Below the pieces are notes generated by a model. That model was not told where the DNA came from, did no database searches, and saw only the letters and a program-made list of their open reading frames with translations. Positions 46,160 to 56,710 of a stretch of 63,088 nt of DNA are shown here, piece after piece. Source of the stretch: Steroidobacter gossypii (GTDB lineage Bacteria; Pseudomonadota; Gammaproteobacteria; Steroidobacterales; Steroidobacteraceae). The stretch is from NCBI RefSeq assembly GCF_016801985.1, contig NZ_JAEVLS010000011.1, forward strand, positions 1 to 63,088, written 5' to 3'. A program made the position numbers and the translations under genes. Numbering within the stretch: position 1 is the stretch's first letter; each line of letters opens with the position of its first letter.

Positions 46160-46432
46160 GGAGGAGCGATGAAGAAGAGCCGGTTCACCGAAGAGCAGAT
46201 GGTCAAGATTTTGCGAGAGGCCGACCAGGCGCCGATCGCCGAGGTAGCCAAGAAGCACGGCGTCAGCGACGTAACGATCTACGCCTGGCGTAAACGCTTC
46301 GGCCAGTTGGAGTCCGTCGATGTGAAGCGATTGCGCCAGCTGGAGCAGGAGAACGCCAAGCTCAAGAAGCTGCTGGCCGAGCGCGACCTTGAGATCGACG
46401 TGATGAAGGAAGTCGCGGCAAAAAAATGGTGA
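46160..46432 (+). CDS. IS3-family transposase OrfA (IS407 group)
   Basis: A 90-residue HTH protein: KKSRFTEEQMVKILREADQA, AKKHGVSDVTIYAWRKRFGQ and a leucine-zipper-like tail RLRQLEQENAKLKKLLAERD. It binds the IS ends. A run of seven A (46420-46426) just before the TGA lies where the orfB frame, in -1, begins, so it is a good slippery site for the programmed frameshift that makes the OrfAB transposase. Confidence 0.9.
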   Translation, partial: GGAMKKSRFTEEQMVKILREADQAPIAEVAKKHGVSDVTIYAWRKRFGQLESVDVKRLRQLEQENAKLKKLLAERDLEIDVMKEVAAKKW

Positions 46433-47276
46433 GCGCGCACGTGCGTCGCCAACAGGTCGCGTTCGTGTGTGAACGTGGCGTGTCGCAGCGGCGAGCGTGC
46501 GCGCTGATGTCGGTGGCTAGATCAACGATTCGGTACGAGTCCCGTTTGCTGGCCAAGGATACGCCCGTGGTGGCAATCATGCGCGAGCTGTCGGCGCAGT
46601 ACCCGCGGTACGGTTATCGTCGGATCCATGTGTTTCTCAACCGCCAAGGCCATGTGATGAGCCTAGACCGAGCGCATCGGATCTGGAGGCAGTATGGCTT
46701 GCAGGTGCCCAGAAAAAGCCTCGCAAGCGCGTGGCAGCGAGCCGGCCCCGGCCACTGGCAGCGTCGGATGCCAACCAGGTCTGGGCCTATGACTTTGTGT
46801 ACGACGCCTGCGCCAACGGCCAGCAGCTGAAATGCCTAACCGTTATCGATGAGTACACGCGAGAGTGTCTGGCGATCGATGTCTCCGGAAGCATTCGATC
46901 GGCACGAGTCATCGAGTTACTCTCCCGGCTCGTCAGCACGCATGGCGCCCCACGGTATCTGAGGTCCGACAACGGGCCGGAGTTTGTCTCCACAGCCGTG
47001 CTACGCTGGCTGACGAAAGCAAGCATCGGCACCGCGCACATCGATCCGGGCAAGCCATGGCAGAATGGCTCGAACGAATCATTCAACGGCAAGTTTCGCG
47101 ATGAGTGCCTGAGCATGCAGTGGTTCAAGAATCGAGTCGATGCGAAGATCCTGATCGAAAACTTCCGACGTGAGTACAACGAGATTCGGCCTCACTCGAA
47201 CCTCGGACAGCTCACGCCTATACAGTTCAAACAAACCCTTTCAACAACGAGCCCGAAAGCCGCATCTCCGAAGTAA
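46426..47276 (+). pseudogene. IS3-family transposase OrfB, inactivated by a one-base deletion
   Basis: The integrase-type catalytic part of the transposase. The first frame covers SQRRACALMSVARSTIRYES and YPRYGYRRIHVFLNRQGHVM to QYGLQVPRK. At the AGAAAAAGCC tract near 46713 the frame is lost by one base. The shifted frame continues RVAASRPRPLAASDANQVWA, YDFVYDA (first D), RSDNGPEFVS (second D) and NGSNESFNGKFRDE (E), then RREYNEIRPHSNLGQLTP. The DDE triad is intact, so a single base restores it. A sequencing slip in the A run is possible. Confidence 0.85.
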
Positions 47277-47369
47277 TCACTGGTCCGAAGAAAGCCAGCA
47301 GGTCAGTGACAGCCGAGCGCGTTTCCGGCCACTACACGGGGTTGCGATTCTCGGTTGAACATCTGGTCG

Positions 47370-49136
47370 TCAGTCTAAGCAGAACAGGCGTGCTTCTTCG
47401 ATTTTCGCTTCACCCCCTGGATCGATCTGATTCGGGGCAATGGTGCCAAAGCGGGAGAAAAAACTCTTGATGTCGGGTTGGTTTAAGAACCGTAAGGCTC
47501 CAGAGTTCGGAACGCCTCCCGCGGGATCAAGTCTGATCAGATAGTCCGATCGGGCTCTGCGAAACGCGAATTGCATCAACGAATAGCCTTCTAAGTAGAA
47601 TCTCTCCAAGGATTTTCTGGACTCAAAGCTTCCAGGCGTCCCCCAAGAGATCTTCGCCCAGCCCATATCTCTACGCCATATCTTGATTTCCAAGGCTATA
47701 TAGTTGCTCGTTACGCAATAGTCGCGTATGTCGAAATAGATCGGCCCCAGTGCGAGTTTGGCGGAAGGGGCAGATTCTCTCAAATACTCGAGACCTGCCT
47801 CACCATATTTTGTTTCCTTCGAGGTCAGACGAATGTAGGCACCGTCACCAGAACCCAGTTCACCTTCGTCATCTTCTATCCTCTGAGCCGTCCATAACGG
47901 CGGATACAATGGCCACTGCGGGTTGATAGGTATAACCAAATCTGGCTTTAGCTTTTGGAACTTTGCGTACGCAGTCCACTGCAGGTGGGCACGTGAAAAC
48001 ACGTCCGCTGTTGATGGAGCGTTGACTTGTGGAATAGTCAGGAAATTCGCGGCGCATATGGCGCTCGTCAGACATGTCGTAGTTAGCTTAAGTACCATGT
48101 CGTCCTTTGCACAGACAAATGCAATGTAGAATATCAGCGAGTATGGAAATATGAAGTACCTTGCGAATATATCATTCATCGGATTGAGGTCAGAAATCGC
48201 GGCGTATCCGGACGCCATTGCGATAACAAACAACATGACAATCGCCGCGACGGCGGCAAGCGTAGGAGAGATCCATATCGCTGGATCGAGGCGCCGTCTC
48301 ACGAGAATCCATCGTACGAAGGAAAGCAGGGTGACACACCAAAACAGAACTGCTGTCGCACACGTGATTCTATTAGTCGCTCCGAAGAGTATCGAGGACC
48401 CGAGAGCATGGAGCCAGTGTTCCGTGCTCGCGTCCAGTGCGCTTTTGGATATCCTTGGCGACACAACAATCGATATCGCCTGAATCATCCCGCAGATGGG
48501 AACAATCGTATACATAGCCTTTCTTGACGCCCAGTCGCGAAGAGCGGCGAACCGAACCGCGAGGACGGGGATTAGTACTGATGAGAACGGACCACTGAGG
48601 CTGGCGACTACGAGGAACAATCCCTCTAGCAAGGAGGTTGGCTTGTGACTTGGAAGGCAGACGTAGAATGCAAGCGCAGTTCCGAGGAGAAAGAAGGAGG
48701 GGGTTAGATACAGGAACGAACATGCCGTGGCGATCGGCTGAAGGGCGATTGCGATGACGAGAAGTGCGATCAGATGATGATCAATGCCACTTCTTTCTGC
48801 CCGGGTGGTCAGCACGTAGACTATAGATAAGAACGGAACTATCGCTCCAAACAAGAAGATGTATGGGGTGATTGCAAGAGGTAAGGACCGGGCAAATAGA
48901 GCAACGATCCGTATATAGAGGTGATGGTAGCCCGCGTAGGCGGCCCACACCGACCGAATCCCTAGTTCATTGGCGTGTTTGATGAAGACGTAGCCGTCGT
49001 CAGCGAACAAGCTATCTTCCACAAAACTGATGTCCTCGACTCTCAAAGCAAGTGCGACGACTGCAATCGGAAGTATGAGCCAAAAGCTGCGCGTTCTGGC
49101 AAAGATCGGTCCGGCATTCATGTTATGAAAGCCCAT
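47370..49136 (-). CDS. Large polytopic membrane protein, GT-C-like, unknown function
   Basis: About 588 residues, with around ten transmembrane segments in the first 385 (FWLILPIAVVALALRV, ITPYIFLFGAIVPFLSIVYV, LIALLVIAIALQPIATACSF and others), then a soluble C-terminal domain of about 200 residues. The first periplasmic loop carries DISFVEDSLFADDGYVF, with acidic residues where GT-C glycosyltransferases place their catalytic Asp. This suggests a polyprenol-sugar-dependent glycosyltransferase, but the family is not certain. ATG 49136 was chosen; TTG 49178 and ATG 49121 are alternatives. The gene lies between insertion sequences on a separate strand from its neighbours. Confidence 0.65.
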   Translation of the reverse strand: MGFHNMNAGPIFARTRSFWLILPIAVVALALRVEDISFVEDSLFADDGYVFIKHANELGIRSVWAAYAGYHHLYIRIVALFARSLPLAITPYIFLFGAIVPFLSIVYVLTTRAERSGIDHHLIALLVIAIALQPIATACSFLYLTPSFFLLGTALAFYVCLPSHKPTSLLEGLFLVVASLSGPFSSVLIPVLAVRFAALRDWASRKAMYTIVPICGMIQAISIVVSPRISKSALDASTEHWLHALGSSILFGATNRITCATAVLFWCVTLLSFVRWILVRRRLDPAIWISPTLAAVAAIVMLFVIAMASGYAAISDLNPMNDIFARYFIFPYSLIFYIAFVCAKDDMVLKLTTTCLTSAICAANFLTIPQVNAPSTADVFSRAHLQWTAYAKFQKLKPDLVIPINPQWPLYPPLWTAQRIEDDEGELGSGDGAYIRLTSKETKYGEAGLEYLRESAPSAKLALGPIYFDIRDYCVTSNYIALEIKIWRRDMGWAKISWGTPGSFESRKSLERFYLEGYSLMQFAFRRARSDYLIRLDPAGGVPNSGALRFLNQPDIKSFFSRFGTIAPNQIDPGGEAKIEEARLFCLD

Positions 49137-49178
49137 TGTAGGTAGGGTGACGGTGAGCTTAGTTCCAAATGAGTTCAA

Positions 49179-49508
49179 CCGTTACTTCGTTGAACCGGGA
49201 GCTTGCCTCAAGGCCGTCACCGATGAGCCCGCGGGATAGTTCTGGCTGCTGCGGGCTCGCCGTGATGAAGGTGCGTGCCATTGGTCCCGGGCAAGCCGCT
49301 GGGCTGACTACTAGCTGCATATCGGTCCGATGCAGCCCTCCGAGAGGATTTCGCTTCGACGCCGTGGTGCCCAGAAGAGGAGCGAAGGAACGCTTTCCGG
49401 TCCAGCAACGATGTTCGTACAACGAAATAGCCTGACTCTGTTTAAGAGTCCTCGTCAGGCCTCGGTCCAGGCTATGCAAAGCGGACAATCAGGGCGACGA
49501 CCATTCGA
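49179..49508. other. No clear gene; possible remnant upstream of membrane protein
   Basis: A minus-strand frame here (to 49488) runs into the membrane protein start but has no recognised family. Possibly an old gene fragment. Confidence 0.3.
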
Positions 49509-49790
49509 TTAGTGCGCCCGGGCAGCGACCATGCTGCACTGTGTGCGTAGTAAGGCAATTGTTGAAAAGGTCGCGCTACTGTTTGCGGCGGACATAGAGT
49601 TTACTTCCGTGGTCGAGGCGGGCTCCAGATGAAACTGCAAACGATCGATCGAAGCCTGGCTTTGCTGGTTGACCACGAGATGACATAGCTCGCGCGGGCT
49701 CATTCCAAGCACGCGTCCAAATGCGCGCGCGAGACCGGTGCAATCGCGGTAACCGACAGCGTAGGTGATCGCGGCAATGGAAGATTCGTG
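49509..49790 (-). pseudogene. AraC-family regulator, C-terminal part, cut by IS21
   Basis: Reads, 5' to 3' on the minus strand, ESSIAAITYAVGYRDCTGLA then RAFGRVLGMSPRELCHLVV: the second helix-turn-helix of AraC regulators. It is followed by an unrelated tail ending at 49509. The 5' part is missing because an IS21 element was inserted. The TCGTG at 49786-49790 is one copy of the 5-bp target duplication. The preceding codons are found at 53340 onward. Confidence 0.8.
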
Positions 49791-49818
49791 TTAACGCCGA
49801 AGTAATACTGACCCAACC

Positions 49819-51416
49819 GGAGGTGCGGACGAAATCTTGGACTATCTGGAGGGTAGTTCATGTATTCGTACGAGGATCGGCTTCGAGCTGTGCGGCTCTA
49901 CATCAAGTTGGGTAAACGACTCGCCCTGACCATTCGTCAGCTCGGCTACCCGACGAAGAACGCACTCAAGCACTGGCATCGAGAGTACGAGCAGCGCCTG
50001 GATTTGTCCGCTGGCTACGTGCGCGAGCCGAAGTACTCGCAGGCGCAGAAGGAAGTGGCCGTCAAACACTACCTAGATCACGGCTGCTGCTTCGCGGTGA
50101 CGATTAAGGCGCTAGGCTATCCGTCGCGGACTCTGCTTCCTTCATGGGTCCAAGAACTGCGCCCACAGACGCGCACGCGCGTTGTTGGCCGAATCCAGGG
50201 CCTGACGCCAGCAATGAAGCAGTCCGCAGTCATCGAGTTATGCATGCGACAAGGAAGCGCGCAATCAGTGGCTCAAGGGCTGGGCGTGTCTCGGCCATCG
50301 TTGTACAACTGGAGGAATCAGCTACTCGGCCAAGATGCCTCCCGATCAATGAAGCGCAAGAAGAACTCCCCGCCAAGCTCTGAGCGAACCGAACTGCAAC
50401 AGCAGGTCGAGACGCTTCAGCGGGACATCCGTCGCCTGCGGCTCGAGCAAGACCTGCTGAAGAAGGCAAATGAACTCTTAAAAAAAGAACTGGGCATCGA
50501 CCGGCGGCTCCTGACGAATCGGGAGAAGATGCAGCTGGTTGATGCCCTGAGACCGACATACACGCTAACGGAGCTTCTCCGAGAAGTGGGCTTGCCCCGC
50601 AGCTCCTACTTCTACCATCGGGGCCGACTCGCAGTCGCGGACAAGTACGTCGAGGTGCGTCGCCTCATGACCGACATCTTCGAGCGCAACTACCGTTGCT
50701 ACGGCTACCGCCGGATGCAGGCATCGTTGACCAGAAAGTCCGTAAACGTCTCAGAGAAGGTCGTGCAGCGACTGATGAAGCAGGAGTGCCTGATCGTCGT
50801 CAAGCACAAACGTCGTCGATACGGCTCATACATGGGCGAGATCAGTCCGGCGCCGGACAACCTCCTGAACCGCGACTTCACCGCGGATGCACCGAACGAG
50901 AAGTGGCTCACCGACATTACAGAGTTCCAGATTCCGGCCGGCAAGGTGTACCTGTCTCCCATGATCGATTGCTTCGATGGCATGGTGGTCAGCTGGTCGA
51001 TCGGCACGCGCCCGGACGCCGAACTCGTCAATGCGATGCTAGACTCTGCTATCGAGATGGTCGCCGGCCGCGGCGACCGGCCCGTCGTGCATTCCGATCG
51101 CGGCAGCCACTACCGGTGGCCTGGATGGCTCTCACGGATAGCTGCCGCCAAGCTGGTCCGCTCGATGTCGCGCAAGGCGTGCTCGCCAGACAACGCAGCG
51201 TGCGAGGGCTTCTTCGGTCGCCTGAAGAACGAATTGTTCTACTCGCACAATTGGCTGTCCACGACCATCGAGGAGTTCATCGCCGCGTTGGACTCCTACA
51301 TCCGCTGGTACAACGAAGCGCGGATCAAGATCTCGCTGGGCGCACGCAGCCCCGTCGAGTACCGTAGCAATCTCGGGATCGCTGCTTAACCAGTCCAAGA
51401 ATTCCGCCGCATCCCC
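49819..51416 (+). mobile_element. IS3-family element nested in the left end of the IS21 element (1598 bp)
   Basis: Inserted between the outer and inner left repeats of IS21. The left end GGAGGTGCGG and the right end (reverse complement) GGGGATGCGG continue as related inverted repeats, including CTTGGAC. ACC at 49816-49818 and 51417-51419 fits a 3-bp target duplication. After removing the element and one ACC, the spacing between the two IS21 repeats becomes 14 bases, the same as at the right end. This supports the boundaries. Confidence 0.75.
49860..51389 (+). CDS. IS3-family transposase, single full-length frame
   Basis: 509 residues. The N-terminal part has two HTH-like segments (YSYEDRLRAVRLYIKLGKRL and LCMRQGSAQSVAQGLGVSRP), then a coiled coil (ELQQQVETLQRDIRRLRLEQ). 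The IS3-type HTH_21 region has RCYGYRRMQASLTRK. The integrase core has D in EKWLTDITEFQ, D in VVHSDRGSHY and E in FFGRLKNELFY, completing the DDE triad. The end is YIRWYNEARIKISLGARSPV. The frame is intact and unbroken, so this element could still be active. No orfA/orfB split is seen. Confidence 0.9.
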   Translation: MYSYEDRLRAVRLYIKLGKRLALTIRQLGYPTKNALKHWHREYEQRLDLSAGYVREPKYSQAQKEVAVKHYLDHGCCFAVTIKALGYPSRTLLPSWVQELRPQTRTRVVGRIQGLTPAMKQSAVIELCMRQGSAQSVAQGLGVSRPSLYNWRNQLLGQDASRSMKRKKNSPPSSERTELQQQVETLQRDIRRLRLEQDLLKKANELLKKELGIDRRLLTNREKMQLVDALRPTYTLTELLREVGLPRSSYFYHRGRLAVADKYVEVRRLMTDIFERNYRCYGYRRMQASLTRKSVNVSEKVVQRLMKQECLIVVKHKRRRYGSYMGEISPAPDNLLNRDFTADAPNEKWLTDITEFQIPAGKVYLSPMIDCFDGMVVSWSIGTRPDAELVNAMLDSAIEMVAGRGDRPVVHSDRGSHYRWPGWLSRIAAAKLVRSMSRKACSPDNAACEGFFGRLKNELFYSHNWLSTTIEEFIAALDSYIRWYNEARIKISLGARSPVEYRSNLGIAA

Positions 51417-51476
51417 ACCCCGCCGAGGCAAAAGTGACCCACCTGGGCGAGGATGACGGCTTTTTGAGCCGTCCAG

Positions 51477-53262
<1,786 letters not shown>

Positions 53263-53339
53263 TAATAGGCGCCCGGGTGGGTTAAATCTACTTCGGCATT
53301 CTTGAGGCGGCGTGGGTCAGAATGCAATCGGCGTTGAAA

Positions 53340-53500
53340 TCGTGTCGTTCGAGCAGAAATGGGCCCTCGGAGCAGCGTTTCCGCCTCGCTTCGAACGTCG
53401 GCAGCACCTATGCGAGCACGGCCTGCGAAGTCATGGGTGCCCGTCCTGTGAGGCGCGACCCATACGGGTGTTAGCTATCGAGCCCTGCGCCGTATTGATG
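53340..53500 (-). pseudogene. AraC-family regulator, part upstream of the IS21 insertion
   Basis: On the minus strand, codons reading FEARRKRCSEGPFLLERH end at the TCGTG duplication. Joining them to the piece left of IS21 gives LLERHESSIAAITYAVGY, a normal AraC join between the two HTH units. An in-frame stop at 53408-53410 and no clear N-terminal domain further upstream show that the gene had decayed beyond the IS insertion itself. Confidence 0.65.
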
Positions 53501-53840
53501 CTGAGTTCACAGAAATTGAAGAGCAAGACTGGGCGGGATTTACTCACGTCACGAAACTCGAGATCGCGGCCCGGTCGAAGGTTCGAGTGGCCACGCCATG
53601 ACCATGAGCGCAAAAAGCCGTGATTGTTTGGGGGCGTCGCGTCTACGCTCTTGTCAGCGAGCCTCCAGTCCGAGCCGCTGCGGAAGTCCTTCAGTATGGA
53701 GCCTACGCAACTGGACATCAGGCTGCTCGACAGTGCTCCAGCAGCAGCGATGCTGATGCAGCACGTCGCCCAACGCGCAAAAATCTTCGCGGCTCGATGT
53801 GCTCGAAACGATGCACAGGGCGCTGATGCCAATCAGCTGC
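53501..53840. other. Intergenic, no gene recognised
   Basis: Only short frames. It may contain the remaining decayed 5' part of the AraC pseudogene, but no clear homology was recognised. Confidence 0.35.
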
Positions 53841-55067
53841 TCACTGTTCCCTGGCAAATTCACGATAGATGGTGAGCATACGTTCGACGTCGGAGCGATG
53901 TTGATTGCGATAATCCCGCTGAGCGGTCCGTATCTCTGCAAGATGAGCCTCCAGATTCTGCGGGGTGAGGCGTTGTCCAACGATCTCGATTTCTGGCGAG
54001 AATATCTGCCGAACCATCCGGTCTCCGAGTGACCGAGTATAATGGCCGCAGTTAATGAACCACTGGAGACCTCGAGATCCTTCATAGATGCTTTCGGTGG
54101 TATATGGGCTATATGTATTCATATCCCAAAGATCGACGGGTCGATTGGGTTCGGCACTGTACTCCATAGCAAGGTGTAAAACGCGCCGCTTCCATTTCTC
54201 GAACGTTTCCCAGTGGCCGGCGTAATCGAGAACTTCGAGCATGTCTGCGTGATACGGATTGATGATCACAATCACGCGCGTCCCACGTTTCGCGCAGAGC
54301 TCGAGTATATCCCGCACACTCTGCATGGGCGCGAGCTTTTCATGCACGCCATGGAATCGGGTCACGGCGAGAACATCATCCAGTAGCCACATGGGATAGA
54401 ACCCGATGGAATCCTGCGGATGTTGGTAGAGCGAGAACTCCCAGTCACCGCTCAGCGTGTTAGAGGATCGTACAGATCGGTTTGCAGCTAGCACTTTGAC
54501 GCTATTGCCGAGCGCATCGAGGGAAAGGAGGGCAGCAACCGTGTCATTGAACTGCTCCCGCCGATAAGCCGGATTGGCCCCCCCCTCGTCGGTGACGGAG
54601 AGTCGTATGAACTGAGTTTCTGGCGGTCGCTGCGAGAGTTGATTCGTTAGAAAGAATTCGAAGTCGAGGCAGAGGACCACAAGTTCTAAGGGGTTCCGCG
54701 CGAGGACGTGTTGCAGGTAGCGATAGGACGTATACGGGTCCGCTGCGCTCATCGCTAGGTTGTAGACCGGCCTATAGCGGGGGGGCCAGGCGGGATTGGT
54801 GGCTTCGAGACCGATGGCGACTCGAGAGCTCCCTAAAATGACGGTACGTGGGTGGCTGCGCAGTACTTCATGGGCTTTCATCATGTGCTGGTATTGATCG
54901 GCCGCCGGCTTCCGAGCGTTGAGGCCATCGATCCTCGGCGTCCCGATGACAAGGTAGGGATCCATGGCCGCGTTAAAGATCACAACTGCCGAGAGCGTGA
55001 CGCCACAGACCAGCAGCCACGCGAGGATGAATCTGCGCGTCGGCGGAAGGGCATCAGAACTGGCCAT
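53841..55067 (-). CDS. Membrane-anchored SGNH/DltD-like protein paired with MBOAT
   Basis: 408 residues. One N-terminal transmembrane helix (FILAWLLVCGVTLSAVVIFN) leads to a periplasmic domain with VILGSSRVAIGLE, whose Gly-Ser-Ser fits the block I nucleophile of SGNH-type proteins that accompany MBOAT acyltransferases. VYNLAMSAADPYTSYRYLQH and ELVVLCLDFEFFL are also typical of such partners. No clear block V Asp-His was identified, so esterase or transferase activity is not proven. By position it corresponds to DltD or AlgJ/AlgX: it would take an acyl group from MBOAT and place it on an exported glycan. It overlaps the MBOAT gene by 14 bases and is last in the operon. Confidence 0.72.
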   Translation of the reverse strand: MASSDALPPTRRFILAWLLVCGVTLSAVVIFNAAMDPYLVIGTPRIDGLNARKPAADQYQHMMKAHEVLRSHPRTVILGSSRVAIGLEATNPAWPPRYRPVYNLAMSAADPYTSYRYLQHVLARNPLELVVLCLDFEFFLTNQLSQRPPETQFIRLSVTDEGGANPAYRREQFNDTVAALLSLDALGNSVKVLAANRSVRSSNTLSGDWEFSLYQHPQDSIGFYPMWLLDDVLAVTRFHGVHEKLAPMQSVRDILELCAKRGTRVIVIINPYHADMLEVLDYAGHWETFEKWKRRVLHLAMEYSAEPNRPVDLWDMNTYSPYTTESIYEGSRGLQWFINCGHYTRSLGDRMVRQIFSPEIEIVGQRLTPQNLEAHLAEIRTAQRDYRNQHRSDVERMLTIYREFAREQ

Positions 55068-56697
55068 AGAGGAATCGGCTGCTGCCCGTGAGGGCGAGAA
55101 ATCCGGCAGAAAAAAGCAAGGCCATCACGACCGCCGTGGCATAGGAGAGTGGTGCGCCTCCTTGTAGTAGGGCCCGTCCTATGGAGGTTGGCTTGCTCGT
55201 CAGAGGCGGCAGCGATTCCTCGGTAAAATCGAGCGCAGGTTGGTAGCGACTCAAAATCTCGAGAGAGTTTGGCATCATCACGACGACGGTGAGCAATCCC
55301 ACAATGCAGACAGTGGAGAAGCCATAGGCTTCCCAGTAAGCCCTCAACGTGACGCTTAGCCCGAGATCGTCGGCCCCGGTCATCTGAAGCGTTCTTAGAA
55401 CCGGCGCCTGTGCTCCGTTGAGTCCAAATAATCCACCCAGCACGGAGAACGCCGATTCGAGAGAAGGGGCGCGAAAGAATACAAAGGACACGGAAACGGC
55501 AAGAAAGGTCAGAAGCCATCCGACGGGTCCCATGACTCTCTCGTAGACGAGATTGTTCGGCCAGAAGCGGGGACGCAGGATGCGCCACGCCTGATTGACC
55601 GTGAGATAGATTCCGTGCAGGACGCCCCATGCGACAAAGGTCCAGGCGGGACCATGCCACAAGCCAGACAATGCCATCGTCAACACCGAGGGAATCGCAA
55701 TCAGGGTCCAAATCGCGGAGAGCGCCGAGCCCTTTCCTTCGAGTACGGGTTTGCCCTCGAGCAGGCGACGTCGTGACAAATTGACGACGAGCGGCGTGTA
55801 GCTGTAGGCCGTCAGAAAGCGCGTCAAGGAAATGTGCCAACGATTCCAGAAGTCGACGATCGACACGGCTTTGTAGGGCGAGTTGAAGTTCATTGGCAGC
55901 CGCACTCCCAGCATCCGCGCGGTGCCCAATGCCATATCCGAGTATCCCGAGAAGTCGAAGTAGATCTGCAGCGTGTAAGCGAGAATGCTCGTCCAAGCCG
56001 TGAGTAGTGGAGGATATCCCTCGCCTGCGAAGTCGAAGGCAGCAGGCGCGAAGACGCCGACTCCATCCGAAATGACGCATTTTTTGAAGAGCCCGAGTGA
56101 AAAGAGACAAAGTCCGATCGCGAGTTCTCGCGCGGGGCAGGACACTCGGTGGGTTTCGAACTGGGGAACTAGCTCATTATAGTGAACGATGGGGCCCGCG
56201 ATCACTTTTGGAAAGAAGAAGTTGAACAGAAGATACTCAGTCAAGCGCAAGGACTGAATCTGACGCGACCATGCATCAGCAAGCAGGGCGATCTTCTGAA
56301 AGACAAAAAATGATATGCCTAGAGGAATGATAATGTGAGCGGCCTCCAAATGAGTGCCGAGAACACTGTTGGCGGTATGCAGAAAGAAATTCGTGTACTT
56401 GAAATAGCCTAGGCAGGCGATGTTCGCCAGGACGCCAATGATGAAAGCGGTCAGTCTGACACGATGATTTTCAGGCGCGGATTCGATGATCACCCGTACT
56501 AGGATGTAGTCCAGTAGAATGGATGACGCTGAGATGAGTAGGCTCCATGGTCCGCCGCCAACGAGATAGAAAACGACGGAGCACGTGAGCAACCAGTACG
56601 ATGCAAATCGATGACTCACACCGGCGGAGAGCAGCCAATAGCCGGTAACTGCTATAGGTAAGAATATAAGAATAGAGGGGAACGAATTGAAGGACAC
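55054..56697 (-). CDS. MBOAT-family membrane O-acyltransferase (AlgI/DltB-like)
   Basis: About 547 residues, polytopic. The family core is clear: YFKYTNFF, then FPKVIAGPIVHYNELVPQFE, YTLQIYFDFSGYSDMALGTA, VDFWNRWHISLTRFL and LSGLWHGPAWTFVAWGVLHG, where the last His is the catalytic residue. It moves acyl groups from a carrier across or at the membrane. GTG 56697 was chosen, 14 bases after the FkbH stop; the open frame upstream overlaps FkbH. Its neighbours (ACP, FkbH, SGNH-like partner) suggest the donor is an ACP-bound small acyl group rather than acetyl-CoA. Confidence 0.92.
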   Translation of the reverse strand: MSFNSFPSILIFLPIAVTGYWLLSAGVSHRFASYWLLTCSVVFYLVGGGPWSLLISASSILLDYILVRVIIESAPENHRVRLTAFIIGVLANIACLGYFKYTNFFLHTANSVLGTHLEAAHIIIPLGISFFVFQKIALLADAWSRQIQSLRLTEYLLFNFFFPKVIAGPIVHYNELVPQFETHRVSCPARELAIGLCLFSLGLFKKCVISDGVGVFAPAAFDFAGEGYPPLLTAWTSILAYTLQIYFDFSGYSDMALGTARMLGVRLPMNFNSPYKAVSIVDFWNRWHISLTRFLTAYSYTPLVVNLSRRRLLEGKPVLEGKGSALSAIWTLIAIPSVLTMALSGLWHGPAWTFVAWGVLHGIYLTVNQAWRILRPRFWPNNLVYERVMGPVGWLLTFLAVSVSFVFFRAPSLESAFSVLGGLFGLNGAQAPVLRTLQMTGADDLGLSVTLRAYWEAYGFSTVCIVGLLTVVVMMPNSLEILSRYQPALDFTEESLPPLTSKPTSIGRALLQGGAPLSYATAVVMALLFSAGFLALTGSSRFLYGQF

Positions 56698-56710
56698 GGG
56701 CCTCACCCGA

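Larger units (their letters stand above)
46100..47305 (+). mobile_element. IS3-family insertion sequence, IS407 group (1206 bp)
   Basis: The ends are imperfect inverted repeats. The left begins TGACCTGCTGGCT and continues TTCGGACCAG; the right end, reverse-complemented, gives the same blocks with one base fewer between them. Flanking 4-base GTGA at 46096-46099 and 47306-47309 is a target duplication, and 4 bp is the usual size for the IS407 group. It contains orfA and a frame-broken orfB. Confidence 0.88.
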
